Assembly (NCBI GenBank): GCA_023438965.1
Contig: JAEXPB010000394.1
Coordinates: 1 to 6,883 of the forward strand
Length of the DNA stretch: 6,883 bases
Direction: 5' to 3'
DNA from: Bacillota bacterium
Lineage (GTDB): Bacteria; Bacillota; Clostridia; Saccharofermentanales; UBA5734
Every line of letters starts with the position of its first letter. Position 1 is the first letter of the stretch. The position numbers and the translations under genes are program-made. A model generated the notes under the pieces. It was not told the origin of the DNA. It made no database searches and saw nothing but the letters and a program-made list of their open reading frames with translations. Below are positions 1 through 5,654 of the stretch, piece after piece.

Positions 1-939
1 TTCGCCGCCCCTGGGGCTGCAGTAATGCAGCAGGCCGCCATACGACTCATCCCAACCAATTGTCAATGTCTTCAAGGTGACTGCTGTGATCTGACGGAGC
101 CATTCCGGTTTGTCCAGCTGATCGGCCGCATCCAGCAGAAACCACATGTCTTCAACTGTATGGCCGGGATTGACATGTTGTCCCAGCAGTCCGGGGCATG
201 GGTTATTTTCGGCATCGATCACCTCATGCAGGACATGGTCGGCGTCGATAAAATGGGTTAACGTATCTGCGGCAAATTTCTGCAGATCAGCCCGCAATTC
301 CGGGCAATCGGCCGGATCGAAAATGGCGGCTGCCTTCAGCATTTCCTGGCTGACATGGGACAGGATCATCGGGATGCCATGTGCCCGGTACGCAGCTGAC
401 AAGGGATAGGGCAACGTGAAAAAGGCACCGCTGTCGATCCGCCGGCGGATGGATCCATAAAGCTGCCGGCTAAACCGGTATACAGCTGCGTCGCCGCTGG
501 CCGAAGCATATCTGGCTAACCCCAGGACGACAAAGCAGTCGGCGTAGATGCTCATATCCAGATGATCGCAGCCGGCGACCGGCTTGGGCGCGCCGGTTTC
601 GTCCATCAGGAAGACGCAGCGCCAATCATCGGCGCCAATCAGGCTGTGCCGCATCAGGAATTCACAGCCGTTCCTGGCCAGATCAAGGAATTCCCGACGC
701 TGGGCAGCGGTGAAAATCGGGCAGGACGTCGTGGCCAGTTTGGCGAACAGCCAGGTGAAACGACCCTGGCTCCAGGTATATTTATCGTGACTGATCAACC
801 GTTCGCCCCGATTGTCGAAGCAATTGAAGAAACCGCCGTATCTGGGATCCCGACAACGCGGCAGCCAGAATGAAAGAATCCGGTTGGTTAGTTCGTTCTC
901 ATAGAATCCGGCCAATTGCCGCAGCAGATCAACCTGCAT
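1..939 (-). CDS. AGE-family sugar epimerase/isomerase, C-terminus cut by window edge
   Basis: This reading frame is open from an ATG at 939-937 to the left edge, giving 313 residues without a stop; family members are usually about 390-420 residues, so some 80-100 C-terminal residues are missing. The family (N-acylglucosamine 2-epimerase, mannose isomerase, cellobiose 2-epimerase) consists of cytoplasmic (alpha/alpha)6-barrel enzymes that epimerise or isomerise aldoses. Seen here: KYTWSQGRFTWLFAKL at residues 53-68, with the Arg (R60) that matches the conserved barrel arginine; a second helix pair starting near SIYADCF (130-136); HGIPM (187-191); and the diagnostic NPGHTVEDMWFLL (257-269), with His260 and Glu263 at the known active-site positions. 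The second catalytic His lies beyond the window. A perfect AGGAGG (948-953) sits 8 nt before the ATG, and the LarA-like stop is 18 bp upstream, so the two genes are probably cotranscribed. The family call is firm. The substrate (mannose, glucose, N-acetylglucosamine or a disaccharide) cannot be read from the sequence. Confidence 0.9.
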   Translation of the reverse strand, partial: MQVDLLRQLAGFYENELTNRILSFWLPRCRDPRYGGFFNCFDNRGERLISHDKYTWSQGRFTWLFAKLATTSCPIFTAAQRREFLDLARNGCEFLMRHSLIGADDWRCVFLMDETGAPKPVAGCDHLDMSIYADCFVVLGLARYASASGDAAVYRFSRQLYGSIRRRIDSGAFFTLPYPLSAAYRAHGIPMILSHVSQEMLKAAAIFDPADCPELRADLQKFAADTLTHFIDADHVLHEVIDAENNPCPGLLGQHVNPGHTVEDMWFLLDAADQLDKPEWLRQITAVTLKTLTIGWDESYGGLLHYCSPRGGE

Positions 940-947
940 GTCGCGAG

Positions 948-953
948 CCTCCT
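948..953 (-). promoter_or_regulatory. Ribosome binding site of the AGE-family gene
   Basis: The minus strand reads AGGAGG, an exact Shine-Dalgarno core, 8 nt before the ATG at 939. It fixes the start of a gene whose far end is outside the window. It lies in the 18-bp gap after the LarA-like stop codon. Confidence 0.85.
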
Positions 954-957
954 GACA

Positions 958-2235
958 TCAATCGTATAGGAAAGTTTCTGCGCCGTTGCTGAGGGCGGCA
1001 ACCCGGCTATCCGGGCCATATTCGGCCAAAGCGTCGTTCACTGCCTGCTGCAGGCGGTCCATCGGATAATGCCGGCAACCGCAAGCGGCCATTTCGGCTG
1101 CCGTGACGCCGTCGCTGACGACGACCAACTGACGGCGGCGCCGTAATTTCGACATGCTGTTGCCGACCGCGATAGCCAGGGGATCGCCGATGCCGGTCTC
1201 GCCCCGAATGCAGGCCCTGACGATCGCGTCGCCGTCATCGCGGCCCATGCAGACCGGGTATTCGGCATGCGGGCCGATCCCTTCGTAATTGGGGCTGACC
1301 AGAATCATCGTGCCGCCGCAATGTCCCTTCAGAGCCGGTTCAGCCGCATATAGGGCCTTGGGCGACTGCCAGAAATCCTGGTCGGCCGGATGGGAGCTGA
1401 CCACAACCAGTTCCGCTTTTTGCGGCACCGGGCAGCCCATGACCCGCCGGCCCGCCTCGACACCGGCCCGGTGTGCGGCAATGTAATGTCCGGCGACAAC
1501 GCGATAGATCCGCAGATCCGCTGTCAGGACCGTATTGATGATGAAATCGAGACCGATCGTATCGACCCATCCTTCCATCATATCACGGATTGGCGTTGTA
1601 CGCTGGCCAAAGAAATTGGCGTCGAGCAGGGCGGCTTTCAAATGGAAATAGGCTACCGTATGTTCGCCGGCAATGCCGGGGAACAGGATTTTGCCGCCGC
1701 CGCCCCAACCCATGACCGGGTGCGGTGCCAGATTGCCGACTCCGATGCGGATATCGGCTGCCATTGCCGTCTGGGAGGCCAGAATCCGAACGCCGTCCGG
1801 CGTGCAGCCGACATCAACCAGACCATCCGGATCCCGGAATTCGGAATTGACAACCCGGTAACGCCGATAAATATCCGATCCCACCCGATCAGCCAGTTCC
1901 GCCGCGGTCATGTATCGGTGACTGCCCAGTGCCATGACGATGTGGATGTCCGCCGGACGCACGCCGGCTGTTTCCAGCTTGCGGATCAGTATGGGGAGAA
2001 TCATGCTGACTGGTGTGGGGCGCGAAGCGTCGTCGACCAGAATGGCCACTTTTTTACCGCAGCCGACCAGACTGGATAGGGGCGGCGTACCGATTGGCTC
2101 ATCGATGGCCCGATTGATTTCAGCGCTTGGATCGGCAATCGCCTGAACTGGCGGCGGATCCAGCAGGCCGATGAATTGGCGGTCGGGGACCCTGAAGCTG
2201 ACTGTCTGCCGCCCATAGGGCAAGCTGATTTTCAT
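958..2235 (-). CDS. LarA-like nickel-pincer racemase/epimerase (lactate racemase family)
   Basis: The 425-residue protein matches the lactate racemase LarA family in length and layout. LarA uses a nickel-pincer nucleotide (NPN) cofactor, bound through a lysine, to invert 2-hydroxy acids by hydride transfer. Seen in order: VDDASRPTP (67-75, with Asp69 and Arg72), GSHR (104-107, His106), PHPVMGWGGGGKILFPG (171-187, with His172 and Lys182), His198, and a Gln290-x-x-Lys293 pair. From memory of the Lactobacillus LarA structure (Asp72, Arg75, His108, His174, Lys184, His200, Gln295, Lys298), the spacing agrees throughout, so the catalytic and cofactor-binding set looks intact. No larB, larC or larE homologue is in the window, so the cofactor must be made elsewhere. 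The ATG follows the HIT stop codon with no gap and is preceded by AAGGGGG. The family contains racemases and epimerases for substrates other than lactate; the sugar-enzyme neighbours suggest a sugar acid rather than lactate, but that is inference. Confidence 0.9.
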   Translation of the reverse strand: MKISLPYGRQTVSFRVPDRQFIGLLDPPPVQAIADPSAEINRAIDEPIGTPPLSSLVGCGKKVAILVDDASRPTPVSMILPILIRKLETAGVRPADIHIVMALGSHRYMTAAELADRVGSDIYRRYRVVNSEFRDPDGLVDVGCTPDGVRILASQTAMAADIRIGVGNLAPHPVMGWGGGGKILFPGIAGEHTVAYFHLKAALLDANFFGQRTTPIRDMMEGWVDTIGLDFIINTVLTADLRIYRVVAGHYIAAHRAGVEAGRRVMGCPVPQKAELVVVSSHPADQDFWQSPKALYAAEPALKGHCGGTMILVSPNYEGIGPHAEYPVCMGRDDGDAIVRACIRGETGIGDPLAIAVGNSMSKLRRRRQLVVVSDGVTAAEMAACGCRHYPMDRLQQAVNDALAEYGPDSRVAALSNGAETFLYD

Positions 2236-2250
2236 TCATAGCCCCCTTCT
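2236..2250 (-). promoter_or_regulatory. Overlapping stop/ribosome site coupling HIT and LarA-like genes
   Basis: The last codons of the HIT gene form a purine-rich AGAAGGGGG (2242-2250) ending 6 nt before the LarA-like ATG. The HIT stop TGA (2238-2236) directly precedes that ATG (2235-2233). The ribosome site of the second gene therefore lies inside the first, the usual arrangement for translational coupling and a fixed ratio of the two proteins. Confidence 0.7.
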
Positions 2251-2685
2251 GGACCGAACCTCTTTGCGGATCAGATCCATCCGTTCTTGATATTCCGCAG
2301 CAGAGAGAATGATCTTTTCCCCGGCAGCCGGGAACAGGACGAAAGGGCCGCCCCAGCCGAGTTTACCCCTGTATTTGGGGCACAGCGTAAAATGCACATG
2401 GGATACTTCGTCGCCATAAATGGCATAATTGATCTTGTCAGCGCCAAAGATCCCGCGGATGGTCTGAGCCAGGGCGCAGACATCGTCCATGAAGTCATCC
2501 CGGTCGGATTTCGGGATTTCAAACAGCTCCCGGTAATGATCCTTGTACATGATCGTACAGCGGCCCGGCAGGGTCTGGTCCTGGCATAAAAAGACTTTGG
2601 ACGCTTTCAGGTCACAGATTTCCAGCAGCACAGTCTGGAATTGTGTATCGCGGTCACAATAAAAACATCCGGCTGGAGAAGACAT
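2236..2685 (-). CDS. HIT (histidine triad) family protein with altered triad
   Basis: Using the ATG at 2685, the product is 149 residues, normal for a HIT nucleotide hydrolase or transferase. HIT proteins bind nucleotides and attack the alpha-phosphate with the middle histidine of His-x-His-x-His. Seen: an N-terminal CFYC (residues 7-10) and His50, which could form the zinc site found in part of the family; the segment HYRELFEIP (50-58) typical before helix 2; and NYAIYGDEVSHVHFTLCPK (86-104), containing His96 and the presumed nucleophile His98. The third position of the triad is Thr100, where His (Hint/Fhit type) or Gln (GalT/Apa type) is usual. The frame also opens upstream at a TTG (2757), but that would put the first residues inside a strong stem-loop; GGAAGG (2693-2698), 7 nt before the ATG, supports the later start. 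Activity is likely on a dinucleotide, nucleotide sugar or adenylylated compound, but no substrate can be assigned. Confidence 0.82.
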   Translation of the reverse strand: MSSPAGCFYCDRDTQFQTVLLEICDLKASKVFLCQDQTLPGRCTIMYKDHYRELFEIPKSDRDDFMDDVCALAQTIRGIFGADKINYAIYGDEVSHVHFTLCPKYRGKLGWGGPFVLFPAAGEKIILSAAEYQERMDLIRKEVRSRRGL

Positions 2686-2692
2686 GTCATCA

Positions 2693-2698
2693 CCTTCC
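2693..2698 (-). promoter_or_regulatory. Ribosome binding site deciding the HIT start
   Basis: GGAAGG on the minus strand lies 7 nt before the ATG at 2685. It favours this start over the in-frame TTG at 2757, whose codons would fall in the 2712-2753 stem-loop and encode a non-conserved extension before the CFYC segment. Confidence 0.7.
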
Positions 2699-2711
2699 AA
2701 GCTTGAAATAG

Positions 2712-2753
2712 CGATCCCCCGGGCAACACATCTGGGCGCTGCCCGGGGGATCG
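2712..2753 (-). promoter_or_regulatory. Strong intergenic stem-loop downstream of the binding-protein gene
   Basis: The arms CGATCCCCCGGGCA (2712-2725) and TGCCCGGGGGATCG (2740-2753) are perfect reverse complements: 14 bp, mostly G-C, around a 14-nt loop. CTTG (2702-2705) and CAAG (2755-2758) can pair outside it across a small internal loop. In the transcript it begins 54 nt after the binding-protein stop codon and ends 26 nt before the HIT start. The sequence after the stem (CTATTTCAAG) has no run of U, so a classical intrinsic terminator is unlikely. A 3'-end-stabilising or partial-attenuation element is more plausible, because binding-protein genes are commonly expressed well above the rest of their operon. 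The structure is directly visible; its function is inferred. Confidence 0.75.
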
Positions 2754-2774
2754 GCAAGAAGCATCAATCAGGAT

Positions 2775-2790
2775 TTGCCGCGACCGGCAA
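2775..2790 (-). repeat. Small inverted repeat between binding-protein stop and main stem-loop
   Basis: TTGCCG (2775-2780) and CGGCAA (2785-2790) form a 6-bp stem with a 4-nt loop, 18 nt after the binding-protein stop codon in the transcript. It may stack with the larger stem-loop that follows. Alone it is short enough to be chance in G+C-rich sequence. Confidence 0.4.
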
Positions 2791-2807
2791 CGGGCTCCGG
2801 CGGGAGA

Positions 2808-4493
2808 TCAACCTTTGGTGGCTGTCTTCCAGCGGTCGTAACCGGCTTGCTTGATCGTGAGAACCTTGTCGATGCCCATCTTCTTGAGATCGTCCAGATA
2901 CTTGTTCCAGGTGGTGTCGTTAAGCTGGACGGTACCGTTGATGAACTGGGCGGTTGAGGTGTCGACGTACGTGTTGATGTCGGTGATCAGGCCGGTGAGT
3001 GTGGAATTCTCATCCGCGCTGTATTTGAACTGAGCGTCATACAAACGATCCTTCATATATGGGTAATAGCTGGCTGCGCTTTCGGATGCCTTCATCTCCT
3101 GGGTCGGATTGTTGATCGGGAATTTGTCGAGGATGACCAGGCCGGTGTAGCCGCCGCCATAGACATACTTGTTCTTGTACTCTTCCTCGGACAGGCCGAA
3201 AGTGTCCTTTGGCAGGATACGATAATAGTTCTTGCCATCGGCGGAGAAATCCCAGTCCGTGCCCTTGATGCCGAGCCAGGAGGACAGGCCGCAGATTCCG
3301 TCAAAGACATCTTTGGGTTCCGTGAAGAACATGTCGAAATAGCGCATCAGGTATTGCGGCGATTTGCAGCTCTTGCTGATGATGCAGCCGCACCAGCTGC
3401 AGGTAGGGATGCTGACAACCTTTTGTGTGCTGTCATACTTGGAGACCAGCGGCGGCAGGATTTTGGTTTCGATTTTACCGCTCTTGAAATAGTTGGCGGT
3501 AAGCTGGGTGCCGTTGTTGCCGATCACCATGCACTGGCCGGCCTTGATCTTGGAGTTGACCGTGGCATTATCCATGGTGAAGACTTCTTTGTCAATCAGC
3601 TTCTCGCTGTAGAGCTTGGCGACAAACTCGAGGTAATGGCGCCACTGATCGCCCATGCAGTTATAGGTGACTTTACCGTCGCCATTATCGCCGAAGCCGT
3701 ACTGCCAGGCTTTGCCGAATGCCGGGAAAAGGTCCTGGTGCAGCCAGGTGATGGCGGAGATGAGTGGGTAGAAGCCCTGGACATTGCTGTAGTGGTCACG
3801 GGCTTTGACCAGCAGGGCATAGAAATCATCAACGGTTTTCGGGACCTGGGCGCCGAGTTCAGTCAGCATGTCATTGCGATAATAGATCGGATTGGCCATT
3901 GTGTACGTCCAGATGTACTGGACGAGCTCATAGATGGCGTTGTCGGACATCGTGCTGAAGGCCTTGATTTCAGGATATTTTTCGAAAGCTTTGGCCATGT
4001 TGGGCATGTAGGTCTTGTAGTAGTCGGCATAATTGAGGAATTTACCGCCCTCGACGCCGTGCGTCTGGAGAATGGGGGTGTCCAGCGGCGACTTGATCAA
4101 GTCGGGCAGGGTGCCGGCTGAGAGCTTCAGATTGATCTGGGTGTTCCAGTCGGTCAGGGAGATATAGTCGAACTTGAAATTGATGTTGGTGTACTGCGAC
4201 CAGTATTTTTGGGCGGTGTAGGTATTCCAGTCGCTGGCCATCGAAGAGTCGTTAGCGGCCAGGACAGAGAAGGTGACCGGCTTTTTGGCGATCGGATAGC
4301 CGGTGGCATTGAAATTGTCGTCCGGCGCAAAGGTCTTGCCCTTGCCGGCGGCGGTCGTGGCGGCGGTGCCGGCGGCCGTGGTGCCGGCGGCCTGACTGCC
4401 AGTCGTGCCGGAAGATCCCGCCGTTCCGGCGCAGCCGGCGAGCAGGGCGATGGTCAGAACCAGGACGAGGACTGTGGAAAGAATTTTTTTCAT
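2808..4493 (-). CDS. Extracellular solute-binding lipoprotein (carbohydrate ABC transporter type)
   Basis: The 561-residue product begins with a clear lipoprotein signal: MKK, a hydrophobic stretch (residues 4-17), then the lipobox LAGC with the lipidated cysteine at residue 21. Residues 22-52 are a Gly/Ala/Ser/Thr-rich tether, followed by a folded domain from about residue 55 (near NATGYPIAKKPVTFSVLA). Length, the tryptophan- and tyrosine-rich body and phrases such as YWSQYTNINFKF fit the large family 1 binding proteins of the LplA/LipO type, which deliver oligosaccharides or sugar derivatives to an ABC importer from the outer face of the membrane. The start is well supported: GAAAGGGG (4501-4508) lies 7 nt before the ATG. 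Codons look more biased (AAG, AAC, TTC, GAC) than in the enzyme genes, as expected for an abundant protein. Unusually, no permease or ATPase gene adjoins it; the neighbours are enzymes on both sides. The family is clear, but the ligand is not predictable. Confidence 0.92.
   Translation of the reverse strand: MKKILSTVLVLVLTIALLAGCAGTAGSSGTTGSQAAGTTAAGTAATTAAGKGKTFAPDDNFNATGYPIAKKPVTFSVLAANDSSMASDWNTYTAQKYWSQYTNINFKFDYISLTDWNTQINLKLSAGTLPDLIKSPLDTPILQTHGVEGGKFLNYADYYKTYMPNMAKAFEKYPEIKAFSTMSDNAIYELVQYIWTYTMANPIYYRNDMLTELGAQVPKTVDDFYALLVKARDHYSNVQGFYPLISAITWLHQDLFPAFGKAWQYGFGDNGDGKVTYNCMGDQWRHYLEFVAKLYSEKLIDKEVFTMDNATVNSKIKAGQCMVIGNNGTQLTANYFKSGKIETKILPPLVSKYDSTQKVVSIPTCSWCGCIISKSCKSPQYLMRYFDMFFTEPKDVFDGICGLSSWLGIKGTDWDFSADGKNYYRILPKDTFGLSEEEYKNKYVYGGGYTGLVILDKFPINNPTQEMKASESAASYYPYMKDRLYDAQFKYSADENSTLTGLITDINTYVDTSTAQFINGTVQLNDTTWNKYLDDLKKMGIDKVLTIKQAGYDRWKTATKG
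4338..4430 (-). repeat. Low-complexity GC-rich stretch coding the lipoprotein tether
   Basis: This part of the binding-protein gene codes for the Ala/Thr/Gly/Ser tether after the lipid anchor. It includes a 12-bp direct repeat, GTGCCGGCGGCC, at 4366-4377 and 4381-4392 (15-bp period), corresponding to repeated Ala-Ala-Gly-Thr units in the protein. Such repeats can change length by slippage; a flexible tether tolerates this as long as the frame is kept. Confidence 0.6.
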
Positions 4494-4500
4494 GATATTT

Positions 4501-4508
4501 CCCCTTTC
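4501..4508 (-). promoter_or_regulatory. Ribosome binding site of the binding-protein gene
   Basis: GAAAGGGG on the minus strand ends 7 nt before the ATG at 4493, a good Shine-Dalgarno match placing the start directly before a canonical lipoprotein signal. Confidence 0.75.
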
Positions 4509-4556
4509 ATATTGATTATACCCTTTTCGGGTTTGGGTTCGGCACTTGGATAGGGT

Positions 4557-5570
4557 TCAGATGGCGCTGGCCAGAAGCATCTCGGCCATATGCATGCTGC
4601 CGGCGGCATCAGCGATCGGGCACAGCGGCGCGGCGTTGGTGCGGAGGCATTGGATAAAGTCGATATTCTCCTGCTTGTAGCCATAATACTGGTAATATTT
4701 GGTGCTGCCGGCCAGGGCCATGCCGTCGATCGTCTCGCACTGCGGCCCGCTGACGCCGGCTGAAGCCATGGAGTAAATGCTCTTGCCCGATGAATGGAGG
4801 ATCTTCGCTTCACAGGCTTCTGAGCCGAAGCCAAGATTAATGAATGCGCTGGCTTTCGGTCCGTGAATTTCAAAGGTGTGGACGCGACCGGCAGTCTGGT
4901 AATTGGCTTTGAGGGTACCGGTGATTCCGTTCTGGAAACGGATGACACTGCTCCAGGCATTGTCGACCGGACTGTTGTGACGGGCGGCGATGGTGGCGGC
5001 CTTTTCCGGTTCCGATCCGGCAAAGTAGCGAAGCAGGTCGGTGGCGTGCACGATATCGGAAACAAACGCATTCATATAGTGCCAGCCGCTGGCGATGTCG
5101 CTGCTTTTAATGAAAACACCGTCAACCTGGGTGATTGGCGTCAGCTCTTTCATTAGCCGGAAAACATGCTGGACCAGCGGAATATGCCGGCGATTCATGG
5201 CGACGGCGAGCATCCGGCCGGTTTGGGCAGCGGTTCTGGCCAGGGAGTCGGCTTGATAGGCATCGATGCCGGCCGGCTTCTCCATCAGGACATTCTGACC
5301 GGCATTCAGGCAGTCATAGACAACCCGGTACATCCGATCCGGCTCGACCAGGCAGACAATGCCGTCGAATTGCTCCCGGCGCAACATCTCGGGATAGGAT
5401 GTATACGCCTTCGCCACCTGGAAGCGGGCGGCGGCGGCCTGGGCTTTTTCTTCGATCAGGTCGCATACCGCGGTGACCGTGCAGCCTTCAATCTCCGATA
5501 AACTGGGCAGATGCACGCTGTTGGCCATACCGCCGCAGCCGATGACACCGATTCTTACCTTTTCTGACAT
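4557..5570 (-). CDS. Gfo/Idh/MocA family NAD(P)-dependent oxidoreductase
   Basis: From the ATG at 5570 the product has 337 residues, typical for the family. These cytoplasmic enzymes oxidise or reduce a hydroxyl/keto group on sugars, inositols and their derivatives. Seen: an N-terminal Rossmann fold with VRIGVIGCGGMANSVHLPSL (5-24) holding the GxGGxA dinucleotide loop; Asp37 at the end of the second strand (VCDL), which suggests NAD over NADP; EKPAG (97-101) with the conserved Lys98; and SDIVHATDLLRYFAG (171-185) with the Asp172/His175 pair of the substrate site. The frame continues upstream to a TTG at 5627, but AAAAGAGG (5578-5585) lies 7 nt before the ATG at 5570 and the Rossmann strand begins right after it, so I prefer the shorter form. 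It sits 81 bp after the nitrilase-like gene and 63 bp before the binding-protein gene. The exact sugar substrate is not assignable. Confidence 0.92.
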   Translation of the reverse strand: MSEKVRIGVIGCGGMANSVHLPSLSEIEGCTVTAVCDLIEEKAQAAAARFQVAKAYTSYPEMLRREQFDGIVCLVEPDRMYRVVYDCLNAGQNVLMEKPAGIDAYQADSLARTAAQTGRMLAVAMNRRHIPLVQHVFRLMKELTPITQVDGVFIKSSDIASGWHYMNAFVSDIVHATDLLRYFAGSEPEKAATIAARHNSPVDNAWSSVIRFQNGITGTLKANYQTAGRVHTFEIHGPKASAFINLGFGSEACEAKILHSSGKSIYSMASAGVSGPQCETIDGMALAGSTKYYQYYGYKQENIDFIQCLRTNAAPLCPIADAAGSMHMAEMLLASAI

Positions 5571-5577
5571 GCTAAAA

Positions 5578-5585
5578 CCTCTTTT
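5578..5585 (-). promoter_or_regulatory. Ribosome binding site deciding the oxidoreductase start
   Basis: AAAAGAGG on the minus strand, 7 nt before the ATG at 5570, supports that codon over the upstream in-frame TTG at 5627. The TTG has no comparable purine run at the right distance. Confidence 0.7.
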
Positions 5586-5629
5586 CTCTACAGACTGTTT
5601 GATGATACAGAATGCTTCGCGTTTCAAGA

Positions 5630-5654
5630 TGACCGCAGCGGCTGTTGCCGGTCA
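5630..5654 (-). promoter_or_regulatory. Imperfect stem-loop at the end of the nitrilase-like gene
   Basis: TGACCGCA (5630-5637) can pair with TGCCGGTCA (5646-5654), giving 8 bp with one bulged base and an 8-nt loop. In the transcript the stem begins at the stop codon TGA (5654-5652) of the nitrilase-like gene. No U-run follows, so it is not a convincing terminator; it may modestly affect mRNA decay or be chance. Confidence 0.4.

Noticed and set aside
562..873. A 103-codon open frame on the plus strand
   Set aside because: It is opposite the AGE-family gene, whose diagnostic NPGH motif and AGGAGG ribosome site are on the minus strand.
1390..2079. A 229-codon open frame on the plus strand
   Set aside because: It lies entirely opposite the LarA-like gene, where conserved active-site motifs are on the minus strand; it has no good ribosome site or family pattern.
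2712..2753. The stem-loop as a complete Rho-independent terminator ending the operon
   Set aside because: There is no U-run after the stem in either direction, and the next genes continue on the same strand without a visible promoter.
3354..4121. A 255-codon open frame on the plus strand
   Set aside because: It is antisense to the binding-protein gene, whose signal peptide, tether and ribosome site are clear. Its own translation shows no recognisable family, and it arises from codon bias in a G+C-rich gene.
4515..4520. A perfect TATAAT on the minus strand just before the binding-protein gene, as a possible internal promoter
   Set aside because: No acceptable -35 element lies 16-18 bp upstream (the region reads GCCGAA or similar), and transcription would start inside or right at the ribosome site, leaving almost no leader. 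It is probably chance in an AT-rich spacer.
5571..5651. A promoter in the 81-bp gap before the oxidoreductase, starting from TTGAAA on the minus strand
   Set aside because: At 16-18 bp spacing no -10-like hexamer appears; TATCAT is only 14 bp away. Read-through from upstream is simpler.
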